From the NCBI GenBank assembly GCA_027294455.1, contig JAPULZ010000171.1:40017-104016 (forward strand): a stretch of 64,000 bases of DNA, given 5' to 3'. Every line of letters begins with the position of its first letter. Within the stretch, counting starts at the first letter, position 1. Below, in pieces: positions 10,226 through 20,049 of the stretch. The DNA comes from Gemmatimonadota bacterium (lineage in GTDB: Bacteria > Gemmatimonadota > Gemmatimonadetes > Gemmatimonadales > GWC2-71-9). The notes beneath the pieces are model-generated. The model was not told the DNA's origin. It saw nothing but the letters and a program-made list of their open reading frames with translations, and made no database searches. The translations under genes were made by a program, and so were the position numbers.

Positions 10226-11148
10226 CTTCTCGCGCTCGTGCGTTCTGCCTGCCCGAACAGATCGAAACCGAACATGGCATCGAGGCCGCGTTGTGCCGCG
10301 CGATACAACGAATCGGAGGGGCCGGCGCGGTCCATGGCCCGGCGAAAGGCGTCGCGGGCCCCTGCATAGTCACCCCGGGCGAATCGCACGTCGCCGAGGC
10401 CCACATAGGCGGCCCGGGCGGCATAATTGTTGACGCCCACCCCAATCGCCCGGCAAAACCATCCCTCCGCGTCTTCCGGCGAGCCCCGATTCAGCTCCCG
10501 GCGTCCCGCACCGAGGGCGCACGCGGCGGCGCGGTTGCGCGCATCGGCTTGCACGGCTGGTTCGCGTGCCCGCCGCAACAGACTCTCGAAGACATCGATG
10601 GCGGATTTGCATCTTCCGCGCCGCACCAGGACCTCGGCATACACGAACATCAACGAATCCTGCCTGCGGGCGTCCGGCGCCGCGGCTGCCGCGTAGGGCA
10701 GCACGTCGACGGCTTGATCCGACACGCCTTCCTCGTCGAACGCCAGTTCCCTGGCGAAAGACCCGAGCGCCCGGCTGGGCGCGATCGCCCACAACCCCTC
10801 CAACGCCGCTTGCAGCGCCGGCCGGTTACCCTCGCTGCCGGCCGCTCTGGCGACGCGATCCAAGCCGTTGGCGGCGATCATCGCCTGATCGGGATCTTCC
10901 GCGGCCAGGGAACGAAACTGCGTCGCCGCCTCGAGGAGCTCGTGCCCGTTGAGTGCCGCGATCCCGGCCTTGAGGCGTAGATCCGCACCCATGGCTCCCT
11001 GCCGCAGGGCGAGCTGGTACTCCAACAGCGCGTTGCCGTACTCGCGAGCGACGTAGGCCTCATCGCCCAGGGACTCATGGTCGGCCGCAGCGCCGGTGCA
11101 GGCCGCGACACCTGCGGCGAGGACCAGCATCAGGTCAATCTTTTTCAT
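10219..11148 (-). CDS. TPR repeat lipoprotein, function unknown
   Basis: 309 residues. MKKIDLMLVLAAGVAAC gives a clear lipobox with Cys17. The rest is helical TPR-like sequence, including EYGNALLEYQLALRQG near the start and GDYAGARDAFRRAMDRAG near the end. It sits in a run of three TPR proteins between nadD and a sugar-nucleotide cluster; overlaps of 7 and 14 bases suggest co-expression. A scaffolding role in envelope assembly is plausible from context only. No enzyme motif seen. Confidence 0.75.
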   Translation of the reverse strand: MKKIDLMLVLAAGVAACTGAAADHESLGDEAYVAREYGNALLEYQLALRQGAMGADLRLKAGIAALNGHELLEAATQFRSLAAEDPDQAMIAANGLDRVARAAGSEGNRPALQAALEGLWAIAPSRALGSFARELAFDEEGVSDQAVDVLPYAAAAAPDARRQDSLMFVYAEVLVRRGRCKSAIDVFESLLRRAREPAVQADARNRAAACALGAGRRELNRGSPEDAEGWFCRAIGVGVNNYAARAAYVGLGDVRFARGDYAGARDAFRRAMDRAGPSDSLYRAAQRGLDAMFGFDLFGQAERTSARRC

Positions 11149-11851
11149 GGGCTCTTTTCAGCATCGCCAAGTACGCGCGCACGCGCGCATTGTCGGGATA
11201 TTCGTCACGAACCGCCCCCCAAACCGTCTGTGCCGTTTCCAGGTCTCCTGAAACGTAATAGGCCAGGCCCAGCGTAGCCCGAACGTCCACGGCGTCGGGT
11301 TTCGCTGCCACCAGGGTTTCCAGCTCTTCCCGCGCCTCGAGGGAGCGGCCCACCTGGAGCAGCGTCCGCGCCAAGCGGTAACGCAGATCGTGGAACGTCG
11401 GCCCCAACCGCAAGGCCGTCCGGTACTGCTCGATCGTCTTCTCGATGGCGCCGGCGTCGGCATAGGCGGCGCCCAACTCGGCGTGCAGGTTGGCCAGCTT
11501 GTCGGCCTGGGGGCCCGGGATCCCGTCGCGCTCCTCGTTCTGTACTTCGTCGGCGCTGGCGAACGCCCCCTGGCCCTCCTCGGAGCGCCCCAACTCGTTC
11601 AGCACGATGCCGCGATGGATATGGGCCTCGTAGTAGTTGGGATTGACCGCGAGGGCTCGATCGAAACATTCGATCGCCCGTTCCGGATAACCAACCAGAT
11701 GGGACGCCAACCCCAGCAAATGGTGGACGTCGGCGTACACCCCCTCCCCCGACTCGACGATTTCCTCGAGGAAATGGATGCACCCATAGTAGTCCTGCAA
11801 CGCGAACCGGTCTTTGGCCAGCTCGACTACACGCTCAAGACGAACATTCAT
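11135..11851 (-). CDS. Tetratricopeptide repeat protein
   Basis: 238 residues, no obvious signal peptide, so probably cytoplasmic or periplasmic-face associated. TPR units are easy to see: PERAIECFDRALAVNPNYYEAHIHRG, AIEKTIEQYRTALRLGPTFHDLRYRLA and DLETAQTVWGAVRDEYPDNARVRAYLA at regular spacing. Overlaps the sugar epimerase upstream by 17 bases and the lipoprotein downstream by 14, so it is translated from the same message. Role unknown; TPR proteins mediate protein contacts. Confidence 0.8.
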   Translation of the reverse strand: MNVRLERVVELAKDRFALQDYYGCIHFLEEIVESGEGVYADVHHLLGLASHLVGYPERAIECFDRALAVNPNYYEAHIHRGIVLNELGRSEEGQGAFASADEVQNEERDGIPGPQADKLANLHAELGAAYADAGAIEKTIEQYRTALRLGPTFHDLRYRLARTLLQVGRSLEAREELETLVAAKPDAVDVRATLGLAYYVSGDLETAQTVWGAVRDEYPDNARVRAYLAMLKRAHEKD

Positions 11852-12806
11852 GCGTGGCCTGATACCAATCTACGAATTTCCGGATCCCGTCCTCGATGGT
11901 AACGCTCGGATCGTAGCCGAGCACCCTCCTCGCCTTGCCAATGTCGGCACAGGTGCGGCGCACGTCCCCGGGGGCCGGGGGATCGATCTCCACGATCGGT
12001 TCCCGTTGCAGCATCTCACCGATCAGTCGTATGAGATACCGCAGGGTCACCGTCTTGGATTCGCCCAGATTGAAGATGTCGAAGGCTGCCCCGTCGCGCA
12101 TGGCCCAATCCGCGGCGGCCACCACGCCCTGGACGATGTCGTCGACATACGTGTAGTCTCGTTCGGACGATCCGTCACCGAACTGGCGGATCGTCTCGCC
12201 GCGACACATGGCCCTGGTGAACTTGTGGATGGCCAGGTCGGGGCGCTGCCGGGCCCCGTACACGGTAAAGAATCGCAAGGCCGCGATGCGAAACCCGTGG
12301 AGGTGGCAGTACACGCGGCAGTGGAGCTCACCGGCCCGTTTCGTGGCCGCATAGGGCGAGATCGGGTCGGCTGCGACGGCGTCCTCCCGAAACGGCACCG
12401 GCGTATCGTCACCATACACGGATGACGACGAGCCAAACACCATGCGGGTGATCCCGGTCTCGCGGCAGGCTTCGAGCAGCGTCGCGGTGCCCAGCACATT
12501 GACGGACACATACCCCTCGGGATCCTCGATGCTCGGCCGGACCCCGGCCCGCGCCGCGAGGTGGAGCACCAGCTCCACACCCTCGAGGGCGCTCCGAACC
12601 AAGCTCGCGTCCCGAATATCGCCTTCCACCAGCCGGAACCCCACCGCCCCCTGCAGATCCGCGATCCCTTCCTCTTTAATAGACCGGTCATAGAAGGGAT
12701 CGAAGTTGTCGAGACCCGTCACCTCCCATCCACGCCCCACGAACGCGCGGCTCACGTGGCCGCCGATGAAACCCGCCGCGCCCGTGATCAGCACCCGAGC
12801 GGTCAC
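11835..12806 (-). CDS. UDP-glucuronate 4-epimerase-like NAD-dependent epimerase
   Basis: 323 residues of the extended short-chain dehydrogenase fold. Rossmann motif GAAGFIGGH at the N-terminus, SSSSVYG and catalytic YAATKR (YxxxK) in the middle, and [13 protein letters not shown] further on, the pattern of UDP-glucuronate 4-epimerases that make UDP-galacturonate. The GTG start overlaps the stop of the UXS-like gene (GTGA), and a UDP-glucose dehydrogenase follows, so substrate UDP-GlcA is supplied by the same operon. UDP-glucose 4-epimerase is the main alternative. Confidence 0.83.
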   Translation of the reverse strand: MTARVLITGAAGFIGGHVSRAFVGRGWEVTGLDNFDPFYDRSIKEEGIADLQGAVGFRLVEGDIRDASLVRSALEGVELVLHLAARAGVRPSIEDPEGYVSVNVLGTATLLEACRETGITRMVFGSSSSVYGDDTPVPFREDAVAADPISPYAATKRAGELHCRVYCHLHGFRIAALRFFTVYGARQRPDLAIHKFTRAMCRGETIRQFGDGSSERDYTYVDDIVQGVVAAADWAMRDGAAFDIFNLGESKTVTLRYLIRLIGEMLQREPIVEIDPPAPGDVRRTCADIGKARRVLGYDPSVTIEDGIRKFVDWYQATHECSS

Positions 12807-13738
12807 GCGTGAATCGCCTGGCGGAAATACTCGACGGTTCGTGCCAATCCCTCGTCCAGCGTGATCTGGGGCCTCCAGTCGAGGGTCGTATTGGCGAGGG
12901 ACAGATCGGGCCGGCGCTGCCTGGGATCGTCTTCCGGCAACGCCTCCGTCACCACACTGGAGCGCGAACCGACCAGACTCGTGACCTTCTCGGCGAGTTC
13001 GCGTACGGTGAATTCCCCGTCGTTTCCGATGTTGACGGGATCGGCTCCGCCACGTTCGAACAAGCGAAAGATCCCCTCGATGAGATCGTCGACGAAACAG
13101 AACGACCGGGTTTGAGACCCGTCGCCATACACCGTGATCGGTCGCCCTTGCAGCGCCTGCACGATGAAGTTCGACACCACCCGTCCGTCGGCCGGGCGCA
13201 TCCGGGGACCGTACGTGTTGAAGATGCGGACGATGCGCGTATCGACCTCATGGTACCGGTGGTAGGCCATCGTCATGGCTTCGGCGAACCGCTTCGCCTC
13301 GTCGTAGACGCCCCGCGGCCCCACTGGGTTGACGTGACCCCAATAGCTTTCCGGCTGCGGATGCACCGCGGGATCACCGTACACCTCCGAGGTGCTGGCC
13401 AGCAGAAAGCGCGCCGACTTGGCCTTGGCCAGCCCCAAGGCATTGTGGGTACCCAGCGATCCCACTTTGAGTGTTTGAATGGGGAGTTTGAGATAGTCGA
13501 TGGGGCTCGCCGGGGAGGCGAAGTGCAGCACGCCACCCACGGGCCCGTCCAGATCGATGAACTGCGACACGTCGTGCTCGACGAACGAGAACGCCGATTC
13601 GTTTGCGAGATGCTCGAGGTTCGTGGGCGATCCGGTGATGAAATTGTCCATCCCCACGACCGTGTGGCCCTCGCGGAGGAATCGATCGACCAGATGGGAA
13701 CCGAGAAACCCGGCAGCGCCCAGGATGAGTATGCGCAC
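12803..13738 (-). CDS. UDP-glucuronate decarboxylase (UDP-xylose synthase)
   Basis: 311 residues. Rossmann motif GAAGFLGSH, then [32 protein letters not shown] (active-site YxxxK), and [10 protein letters not shown], which together are the hallmark of UDP-xylose synthases in the SDR family. The enzyme converts UDP-glucuronate to UDP-xylose with bound NAD. Starts with GTG immediately before the stop of the UDP-glucose dehydrogenase gene (no gap) and overlaps the 4-epimerase by 4 bases. A dTDP-glucose dehydratase is ruled less likely by the ASPASP motif. Confidence 0.88.
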   Translation of the reverse strand: MRILILGAAGFLGSHLVDRFLREGHTVVGMDNFITGSPTNLEHLANESAFSFVEHDVSQFIDLDGPVGGVLHFASPASPIDYLKLPIQTLKVGSLGTHNALGLAKAKSARFLLASTSEVYGDPAVHPQPESYWGHVNPVGPRGVYDEAKRFAEAMTMAYHRYHEVDTRIVRIFNTYGPRMRPADGRVVSNFIVQALQGRPITVYGDGSQTRSFCFVDDLIEGIFRLFERGGADPVNIGNDGEFTVRELAEKVTSLVGSRSSVVTEALPEDDPRQRRPDLSLANTTLDWRPQITLDEGLARTVEYFRQAIHA

Positions 13739-15040
13739 TCAGCGCCTTCCAAAAGCGGTGTACGTGAATCCCATCTCCCGGAGCTTCTCGGGCTTGTACA
13801 GGTTGCGACCGTCCACCACCACGGGCCGGCGCATGAGTTGCTTGATCTTGGCGAAGTCCGGATTCCGAAAGGCGAGCCACTCGGTGACGATCACCAACGC
13901 GTCGGCACCGTTCAGCGCGTCGTATTCGTTTGAGCTGTACTCGATGCGGTCACCGAAGATCCGCTTGGCATTCTCCATTGCCGCCGGGTCGAACCCCCGT
14001 ACCGTCGCACCGCGCTCGAGCAGTCCATTGATGAGATCGATGGCGGGGCTTTCCCGCATGTCATCAGTTTCCGCCTTGAACGCGAAACCCCAGACCGCGA
14101 TCACCGATTGCGCCAGCTCGCCGTCGAGCACGTCGGTCAGTTTGTGGAGCAACTTCTGTTTCTGACGGTCGTTGACCGCCTCGACGGCCTGTAACAGCTC
14201 CAGATCCACCCCCATCTCCGCTCCCGTGCGCAGCAGGGCGCGAACATCCTTCGGGAAGCACGAACCGCCGTAACCGGGACCCGGGAAGAGGAACGCCGGC
14301 CCAATCCGGTCGTCGGTGCCAATGCCCTTGCGGACCAGATTGACGTCGGCCCCGGCCTTTTCGCACAGCTCCGCGATCTGGTTCATGAAGGAGATCCGAG
14401 TTGCCAACATCGCGTTCGCGGCGTACTTCGTGACCTCGGCGGAGGGAATGTCCATGAAGATCAGGGGATTGCCGGTACGCACGAACGGCGCGTAGAGCTC
14501 GGCGATCGTTTCCGCGGCCTCATCGGAATCCACGCCGACCACCACTCGGTCAGGCTTCATGAAATCGTCGACCGCGGCTCCCTCTTTGAGAAATTCCGGG
14601 TTCGAGCACACGTGGAAGCGTGTGGATGTGCGTTGCGCAATGGCCGCCCGTACTTTTTCTGCCGTCCCCACCGGCACGGTGCTCTTGGTGATGACGACCT
14701 TGGGCGCCGACATATGATCCCCGATCGTTTCGGCCACCCGCAGCACATGCTGCAGGTCGGCCGACCCGTCCTCGTCGGGGGGCGTGCCGACGGCAATGAA
14801 CACGATGTCCGAGCGTTCTACCGCATCTCCCACATCCGTGGTAAACGACAACCGCCCGGCCGTCTTGTTGTGTGCCACCAGTTGCGGAAGACCCGGCTCG
14901 TGAATCGGGATCTCGTCGTTGTTGAGCAAATCGATCTTGGCGCGGTCGACATCGGCACAGATCACATTGTTGCCGGTCTCCGCCAGGCAGGCACCCACCA
15001 CGAGCCCGACGTAGCCCGTTCCCACGACGGCAACGTTCAC
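13739..15040 (-). CDS. ugd: UDP-glucose 6-dehydrogenase
   Basis: 433 residues. N-terminal NAD-binding [15 protein letters not shown], substrate loop around EIPIHEPGL, catalytic Cys in [12 protein letters not shown] near residue 262, and the C-terminal UDP-binding domain. It oxidises UDP-glucose to UDP-glucuronate, the precursor for the two enzymes encoded just downstream (UDP-xylose and UDP-galacturonate formation). GTG start at 15040, one base from the WbpA-like gene end. Confidence 0.95.
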   Translation of the reverse strand: MNVAVVGTGYVGLVVGACLAETGNNVICADVDRAKIDLLNNDEIPIHEPGLPQLVAHNKTAGRLSFTTDVGDAVERSDIVFIAVGTPPDEDGSADLQHVLRVAETIGDHMSAPKVVITKSTVPVGTAEKVRAAIAQRTSTRFHVCSNPEFLKEGAAVDDFMKPDRVVVGVDSDEAAETIAELYAPFVRTGNPLIFMDIPSAEVTKYAANAMLATRISFMNQIAELCEKAGADVNLVRKGIGTDDRIGPAFLFPGPGYGGSCFPKDVRALLRTGAEMGVDLELLQAVEAVNDRQKQKLLHKLTDVLDGELAQSVIAVWGFAFKAETDDMRESPAIDLINGLLERGATVRGFDPAAMENAKRIFGDRIEYSSNEYDALNGADALVIVTEWLAFRNPDFAKIKQLMRRPVVVDGRNLYKPEKLREMGFTYTAFGRR

Positions 15041-15041
15041 G

Positions 15042-16328
15042 TTATCCTCTGCGCTTCAACGCGTTGCGGGTATCGACCGTGCTCTTGGCCTCGGCACGCA
15101 GCATGCCATAATCGAGATCGGAATGATCGGTGGCGAGGATGACGCAGTCCGCGGCGCGCACCTCTTCCGGTGTGAGGGCCACCGAGGCCAGCGGTTGACC
15201 TTCCTCGTTGATTGCCGGCACGTAGGGATCGTGGTAGCGGACCTCGGCGCCACGCTGCAACAGCAACCGAATGATGTCGAGGGCGGGGCTCTCCCGCACG
15301 TCGGCTATGTCCTTCTTGTACGCTACCCCCACCACCAGGATTCTCGATCCGCGCACCGCGATCGCTTCGTCGTTCAGACGGTTCACCACCTTGTTGACCC
15401 AAAAGGTGGGCATCTCGGAATTGACCTCTCCGGCCACGTCGATGAAGCGTGTCTTGTAGTTGAGACCTCGCATCTTCCACGCCAGGTAGTGTGGATCGAT
15501 GGGGATGCAATGCCCGCCCAGGCCGGGGCCGGGCGTGAATTTCATGAAGCCGAACGGCTTGGTCGCCGCGGCATCGATGACCTCCCACACATCGACGCCG
15601 AGCTTGTCGCAGACGATGGCCATCTCGTTGGCCAGGCCGATGTTCACCGTGCGGAACGTGTTCTCGAGCAGCTTGACCAACTCCGCCGCCTCGGGCGAGG
15701 AGACGGGCACCAGAGTATCGAACACCGGTTCGTAGAGGGCCTGCACCACCCGTTGGCAGGCTTCGGTCATCCCGCCGACCACCTTTGGCGTGTTGCGCGT
15801 TCCCCAGTCCCGATTGCCGGGATCCATCCGCTCCGGACTGAACGCCAGGAAGAAATCCCGGCCCACCACGAGGCCGCCCTGCTCGAGTTGCGGCTGGAGC
15901 AGTTCGCGGGTCGTGCCCGGATAGGTGGTGCTCTCCAGCACGATGGCCTGGCCCACGCGGATCGTCGCGGCGAGGGCTGCCGCCGCCGCCAGCACGAACG
16001 ACACGTCCGGGTCTCGCGTTTTCGACAGCGGTGTCGGCACACACACACACACCAGATCCGCTTCGGACAAGCGGGACATGTCGGTGGTGGCTGACACCCG
16101 TCCGCTCTGCACGTGTTCCGCCAGGGTTGCCGACGCTACGTCCCCCACGTGCGACCGGCCGGCGTTGACGCTGTCCACGACGTCTTCGCTGACGTCGAAC
16201 CCGATCACGCGATACCCCGCCCGGGCCACCTCCACGGCCAGGGGAAGCCCGACATATCCGAGCCCCACGACGGCCCAGACCGCGGCGCGATCGTTTGCCT
16301 TCGCGATCAGGGTTTCTTCGGGCGTCAT
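15042..16328 (-). CDS. UDP-N-acetyl-D-glucosamine 6-dehydrogenase (WbpA-like)
   Basis: 428 residues from the ATG at 16328 ([13 protein letters not shown]), chosen because it overlaps the upstream stop by 4 bases and is directly followed by the [14 protein letters not shown]ossmann motif. Catalytic Cys lies in [15 protein letters not shown]. This subgroup oxidises UDP-GlcNAc to UDP-GlcNAcA, the first step of the WbpA-WbpB-WbpE-WbpD route whose other members lie next to it. A run of 7.5 CA units (16038-16052) encodes VCVCV before the conserved VPTPL. UDP-glucose or UDP-ManNAc dehydrogenase are alternatives. Confidence 0.9.
   Translation of the reverse strand: MTPEETLIAKANDRAAVWAVVGLGYVGLPLAVEVARAGYRVIGFDVSEDVVDSVNAGRSHVGDVASATLAEHVQSGRVSATTDMSRLSEADLVCVCVPTPLSKTRDPDVSFVLAAAAALAATIRVGQAIVLESTTYPGTTRELLQPQLEQGGLVVGRDFFLAFSPERMDPGNRDWGTRNTPKVVGGMTEACQRVVQALYEPVFDTLVPVSSPEAAELVKLLENTFRTVNIGLANEMAIVCDKLGVDVWEVIDAAATKPFGFMKFTPGPGLGGHCIPIDPHYLAWKMRGLNYKTRFIDVAGEVNSEMPTFWVNKVVNRLNDEAIAVRGSRILVVGVAYKKDIADVRESPALDIIRLLLQRGAEVRYHDPYVPAINEEGQPLASVALTPEEVRAADCVILATDHSDLDYGMLRAEAKSTVDTRNALKRRG
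16038..16052. repeat. (CA)7.5 dinucleotide repeat inside the WbpA-like gene
   Basis: Fifteen bases of alternating C and A on the plus strand, read as GTGTGTGTGTGTGTG on the coding strand (within codons for V-C-V-C-V). Slippage by one unit would shift the frame after about residue 95 of 428. The flanking coding sequence is otherwise non-repetitive. Confidence 0.95.
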
Positions 16329-17353
16329 GACGACTCCGTGGTGACCTGGCCGAGCTCGACGGGATCGCCGCCGCTGCGGAGCGACCGGGTCGCCGCGTCC
16401 AGGATCCGCACGACTTGCAATCCATCCCGGGCGCTCGAGCGGGACTCCTCCTCGCCGCGCACCACCGCGAGGAAGTGGGCGAGCTCGGCGCGCAACGGCT
16501 CGACATTGGGAATCCGCGGAATCACAATGTCGCCTTCCCGGACCGCAAGACTCTCGCCGTACGAACCATATGTTGGCGGTTTCCCAACTCCCTTGTCGTA
16601 CACCTTGATCTTCTCGCGCGGCTGCATGTCGTCGAACACCACCATCTTCTTCGATCCGACCACGGTCAGGCGCCGCACCTTGTGTGGATCCAGCCACGAC
16701 ATCTGCACGTGGACCATGACGCCGGAGTTGAGCTCCATCGTCAGAAACACCACGTCCTCGATGCCGGGCTGGAGATAACTCCGCCCGTGCGCGGACACCC
16801 GCGCCGGCTCCTCGCCCAGCAGCCGGAGCGCCACAGACACGTCGTGGGGTCCGAAACTCCACAACGCGTTCTCGTCGGGGCGCACCTGGCCCAGGTTCAC
16901 CCGCTGGCTGTAGAGGTAGAAGATCGATCCGAGTTCGCCGCCGGCCACCATCCGTTGCAGATACTCCACCGCGGGATGGAACACGAGCAGATGTCCGACG
17001 ACTACCGGCCCTTCGCCGGCATCCACCCGCCGGACGAGATCTTCCGCATCATCCACCGTCAACGCCATCGGTTTTTCGATCAGCACGGGCAGGCCCCGGG
17101 CCATCGCGGCTCGCGCCACATCCGCGTGGGAAATCACCGGTGTGGCCACGACCACGCCGTCGGCCACGTCGAGCACCGCGTCGAGGTCGGCCGACACCAA
17201 CACGCCGGGATACTGATGCGCCATAGCCTTGCGCCGGTCGTCGCTCAAGTCGCAGACGGCTGTGAGCTGGGCACCGGGCAGGCTCGCCACGGTGCGGACG
17301 TGGTTTCGGCCCCACTGGCCGGCCCCAACCACCACGATGCGCACCTTGTTCAT
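16325..17353 (-). CDS. Gfo/Idh/MocA oxidoreductase (WbpB/WlbA-like UDP-GlcNAcA 3-dehydrogenase)
   Basis: 342 residues from the ATG at 17353 (MNKVRIVVVGAGQWG), which overlaps the aminotransferase stop by 4 bases. GxGxxG NAD site at the N-terminus, then the conserved EKPMA segment near residue 95, and a Rossmann plus mixed-sheet C-terminal domain. In the Wbp pathway this family oxidises C3 of UDP-GlcNAcA before transamination. Flanked on both sides by the 6-dehydrogenase and the aminotransferase, which is the basis for the specific assignment. Confidence 0.85.
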   Translation of the reverse strand: MNKVRIVVVGAGQWGRNHVRTVASLPGAQLTAVCDLSDDRRKAMAHQYPGVLVSADLDAVLDVADGVVVATPVISHADVARAAMARGLPVLIEKPMALTVDDAEDLVRRVDAGEGPVVVGHLLVFHPAVEYLQRMVAGGELGSIFYLYSQRVNLGQVRPDENALWSFGPHDVSVALRLLGEEPARVSAHGRSYLQPGIEDVVFLTMELNSGVMVHVQMSWLDPHKVRRLTVVGSKKMVVFDDMQPREKIKVYDKGVGKPPTYGSYGESLAVREGDIVIPRIPNVEPLRAELAHFLAVVRGEEESRSSARDGLQVVRILDAATRSLRSGGDPVELGQVTTESS

Positions 17354-18465
17354 TTGTAGAATCCTCGGACGGCAGCGACCACTTGCCCTCGCTGGACGGA
17401 GGTGAGCTCGGGATAGACCGGCAACGACAACACCTCGCGGGTCGCCTGCTCGGTCACGGGAAACGCGCCTTCCCCGAAACCCAGGTGGGCGAAACACGGT
17501 TGCAGGTGCAGCGCCTTCGGGTAGTACACGGCGCACCCGATCTCCTGGTCGACCAGGTGTTGCTTCAGCCCATCGCGCCGCTCGGCGCGAATCGTGTACT
17601 GGTGGTACACGTGCTCGTTGGCGGGATCGACAGCGGGAACGACCACGCCGTCCAGCTGAGCGAGGGCCTCGTCGTACTCCCCGGCGTGAGCCCGCCGGCC
17701 CGCTGCCCACTCGGCCAGGTGGTCCGCCTTGGTCAGGAGCACGGCAGCCTGCATCGTGTCCAGCCGGCTGTTGATCCCGATCTCGTCGTGGTGGTACTGC
17801 TTCGCCCCGCCATGGGCCCGGAGCAGCCGCAACCGGCCGGCCAGTGCATCGTCGTCGGTGACCATCATGCCGCCGTCACCCCATGCGCCCAGGTTCTTGC
17901 TGGGGAAAAACGAAAATGCGCCCACCAGCCCCAAGGCCCCCGCGTGCTGCCATGTCCCACCCATCGATCGCCGGGCGCCGATGGCCTGGGCCGCGTCTTC
18001 GATGATGGCGAGATCGTGTCGCTCTGCCAGGGGCAGCAGACGCTCCATGCAGGCCATCTGGCCGAACAGATGGACCGGCACGATGGCCCGCGTGCGAGAC
18101 GTGACGGCGATCTCGACACATGCCGGGTCGATGTTGAACGTGCCCGGCTCGATGTCGACGAAGACGGGTGTGCCGCCGGCGTTGGCGATGGCACCCGCCG
18201 TGGCGAAGAAGGTGAACGGGGTCGTGATGACCTCATCGCCCGACTGTAACCGCAGCGCCTTGAGCGCCAGCAACAGAGCATCCGTACCGCTGGCGCAGGC
18301 GACCCCGTGACCGACCCCGCACAGCTCTGCCACCACCTCCTCCAGCTGGCGCACCGGCTCGCCCATGATGAACCGCTGGCTCTCCACCACGGCGAGCACG
18401 GCCGCCATGGTCTCCTCGCGGATGGTCTCGAATTGGGCCTTCAGGTCCAACAGCGGTACCGGCAT
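17350..18465 (-). CDS. DegT/DnrJ/EryC1 aminotransferase (WbpE/WlbC-like)
   Basis: 371 residues from the ATG at 18465 (MPVPLLDLKAQFETI); the frame is open further upstream but that extension has no family resemblance. PLP-dependent sugar aminotransferase: GTDALLLAL near residue 60, FFATAGAIANAGGTPVFVDI, EDAAQAIGA, and the lysine-bearing SFFPSKNLGAWGDGG. In this setting it would convert the 3-keto sugar to UDP-GlcNAc(3N)A. The 53-base gap to the acetyltransferase upstream is the largest in this cluster. Confidence 0.88.
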   Translation of the reverse strand: MPVPLLDLKAQFETIREETMAAVLAVVESQRFIMGEPVRQLEEVVAELCGVGHGVACASGTDALLLALKALRLQSGDEVITTPFTFFATAGAIANAGGTPVFVDIEPGTFNIDPACVEIAVTSRTRAIVPVHLFGQMACMERLLPLAERHDLAIIEDAAQAIGARRSMGGTWQHAGALGLVGAFSFFPSKNLGAWGDGGMMVTDDDALAGRLRLLRAHGGAKQYHHDEIGINSRLDTMQAAVLLTKADHLAEWAAGRRAHAGEYDEALAQLDGVVVPAVDPANEHVYHQYTIRAERRDGLKQHLVDQEIGCAVYYPKALHLQPCFAHLGFGEGAFPVTEQATREVLSLPVYPELTSVQRGQVVAAVRGFYK

Positions 18466-18518
18466 CGTCACTCTCAAGTGCAAGCGGGACAAAAACTTAG
18501 CGAGCGCTACGACGTTGG

Positions 18519-19088
18519 TCAATCGGAGAGGAGCCGGCCGGCCTCGTCGTGGTAGGACGAGCCGCAGCGCCCGCACGTCGCAGCCCCATCCGAGAGCCGG
18601 AGCCGCTCACCGCACTGACACATCCAGCCCACGCGACGGGCCGGTACCCCCACCATCAAGGCGTGTGCCGGCACGTCGGAGGTCACCACAGCGCCGGCCC
18701 CGATGAACGAGTACTCCCCCAACGTGACCCCACACACGACCGTGGCGTTGGCGCCAATGGAAGCTCCCCGCCGAACCAGGGTCTCGGCGTATTCGTCCCT
18801 GCGGGAGACGTGGCTTCGCGGGGTCGAGACATTCGTGAAGACGCACGAGGGACCGCAGAACACGTCGTCCTCCAGCACCACCCCTTCGTAGATGGAGACG
18901 TTGTTCTGGATCTTCACGTTGTTACCGATGCGGGTGCGCGGCATCACGACCACGTTCTGCCCCAACGAGCAGTGCTCGCCGATGCGCGCGTCCGGCATGA
19001 TGTGGCAAAAGTGCCAGATCTTCGTACCCGTGCCGATGACCGCACCATCATCGACGAACGCACTCTCGTGAACGAAGTAATCAGCCAT
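18519..19088 (-). CDS. Left-handed beta-helix N-acetyltransferase with C-terminal zinc ribbon (WbpD/WlbB-like)
   Basis: 189 residues from the ATG at 19088 ([11 protein letters not shown]). Hexapeptide repeats such as IGTGTKIWHFCHI, IGEHCSLGQNVV and IGNNVKIQNNVS form the beta-helix; SRRDEYAETLVRRGASIGANATVV matches the WbpD/WlbB 3-N-acetyltransferases that finish UDP-GlcNAc(3NAc)A. The last 35 residues carry CQCGERL...CGRCGSSY, four cysteines as a rubredoxin-like ribbon. Starts inside the 3' end of murB (8-base overlap). Confidence 0.87.
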   Translation of the reverse strand: MADYFVHESAFVDDGAVIGTGTKIWHFCHIMPDARIGEHCSLGQNVVVMPRTRIGNNVKIQNNVSIYEGVVLEDDVFCGPSCVFTNVSTPRSHVSRRDEYAETLVRRGASIGANATVVCGVTLGEYSFIGAGAVVTSDVPAHALMVGVPARRVGWMCQCGERLRLSDGAATCGRCGSSYHDEAGRLLSD

Positions 19089-20049
19089 AGAACCCTTTCG
19101 CATCGCCGGGGCCGATGAGCTTGACCTCGAGCCGGAGCGTGACGCCGAAACGCTCGAGCACCTGCTCTCGCACCGCCTCGATCACGGCCAGAACGTCGGA
19201 CGCACTGGCACCTCTGGTATTCACGATGTAGTTCCCATGCATCGTCGAGACTTCCGCCCCCCCGACGCGGAATCCCTTGAGCCCGGCGGCGTCGATCAAC
19301 TTCCCCGCCGTGAGGGGCTCTGCGAACTGCGCCGCCCGTTCGGGCACCGTGCCGGCGTCGGGATTTCGAAACACGGAGCCACAGCACGGCCGATCGAACG
19401 GTGTGCCGGCCTTGCGCCGCTTCAGATGTCGCCGCAGCGCCGCCTGGAGCGAGGCTGGATCTTCCGGTTCCAGCTGCAATTGGACGGCCACGACGATCCC
19501 CTCCAGGCCCGAGCTGCGGTATTGCCAATCGATGTTCGAGGCGTCGACCCGGGACAACACGCCGGTGGGGGCAACGAGATCGACCCACCGCACCACATCG
19601 CGAAATTCCTGGCCGTGCGCCCCGGCATTCATGAACACACCGCCGCCCACCGTCCCCGGCACCCCAACGAGCCGATTGACGCCCCCCACGCCGGCCACCG
19701 CGCTTCTCCTGGCGAGGAGCGGCGTCGGCAAGCCCGCCCCCACCGTCCACAGCGTGCCCTCGGGCCCTGCCCGCTTGGTGGCGCCCACCCCTTTGCCCAA
19801 CCGGATCACGAGACCGTGGAACCCCTCGTCGGGCGCAAGCAGGTTCGACCCCAAGCCCAACGCCAGCCAGGGAAGGCCGAGGTCCTCGCACATGCAGAGC
19901 GCCGCGGCCACATCTTCCGGTCGCTGAGGATCCAACAGGGCGGCTGCGGGACCGCCGATGCGAAACGTCGTGAACCGCGCCAGGGGAACGTCGAACGTTA
20001 CCAGCTTCCCGAAGCGGGCTCGGAGCTCGGCGCGCAGCTCCGCGTTCAC
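19081..20049 (-). CDS. murB: MurB, UDP-N-acetylenolpyruvoylglucosamine reductase
   Basis: 322 residues. FAD-binding [14 protein letters not shown] and LGLGSNLL near residues 30-75, [18 protein letters not shown] in the middle, the catalytic Ser in CCGSVFRNP and the final [13 protein letters not shown]. Reduces the enolpyruvyl ether to UDP-MurNAc for peptidoglycan. GTG start forms a GTGA overlap with carB; overlaps the acetyltransferase downstream by 8. Its position among exopolysaccharide precursor genes, far from other mur genes, is unusual. Confidence 0.95.
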   Translation of the reverse strand: MNAELRAELRARFGKLVTFDVPLARFTTFRIGGPAAALLDPQRPEDVAAALCMCEDLGLPWLALGLGSNLLAPDEGFHGLVIRLGKGVGATKRAGPEGTLWTVGAGLPTPLLARRSAVAGVGGVNRLVGVPGTVGGGVFMNAGAHGQEFRDVVRWVDLVAPTGVLSRVDASNIDWQYRSSGLEGIVVAVQLQLEPEDPASLQAALRRHLKRRKAGTPFDRPCCGSVFRNPDAGTVPERAAQFAEPLTAGKLIDAAGLKGFRVGGAEVSTMHGNYIVNTRGASASDVLAVIEAVREQVLERFGVTLRLEVKLIGPGDAKGFYG

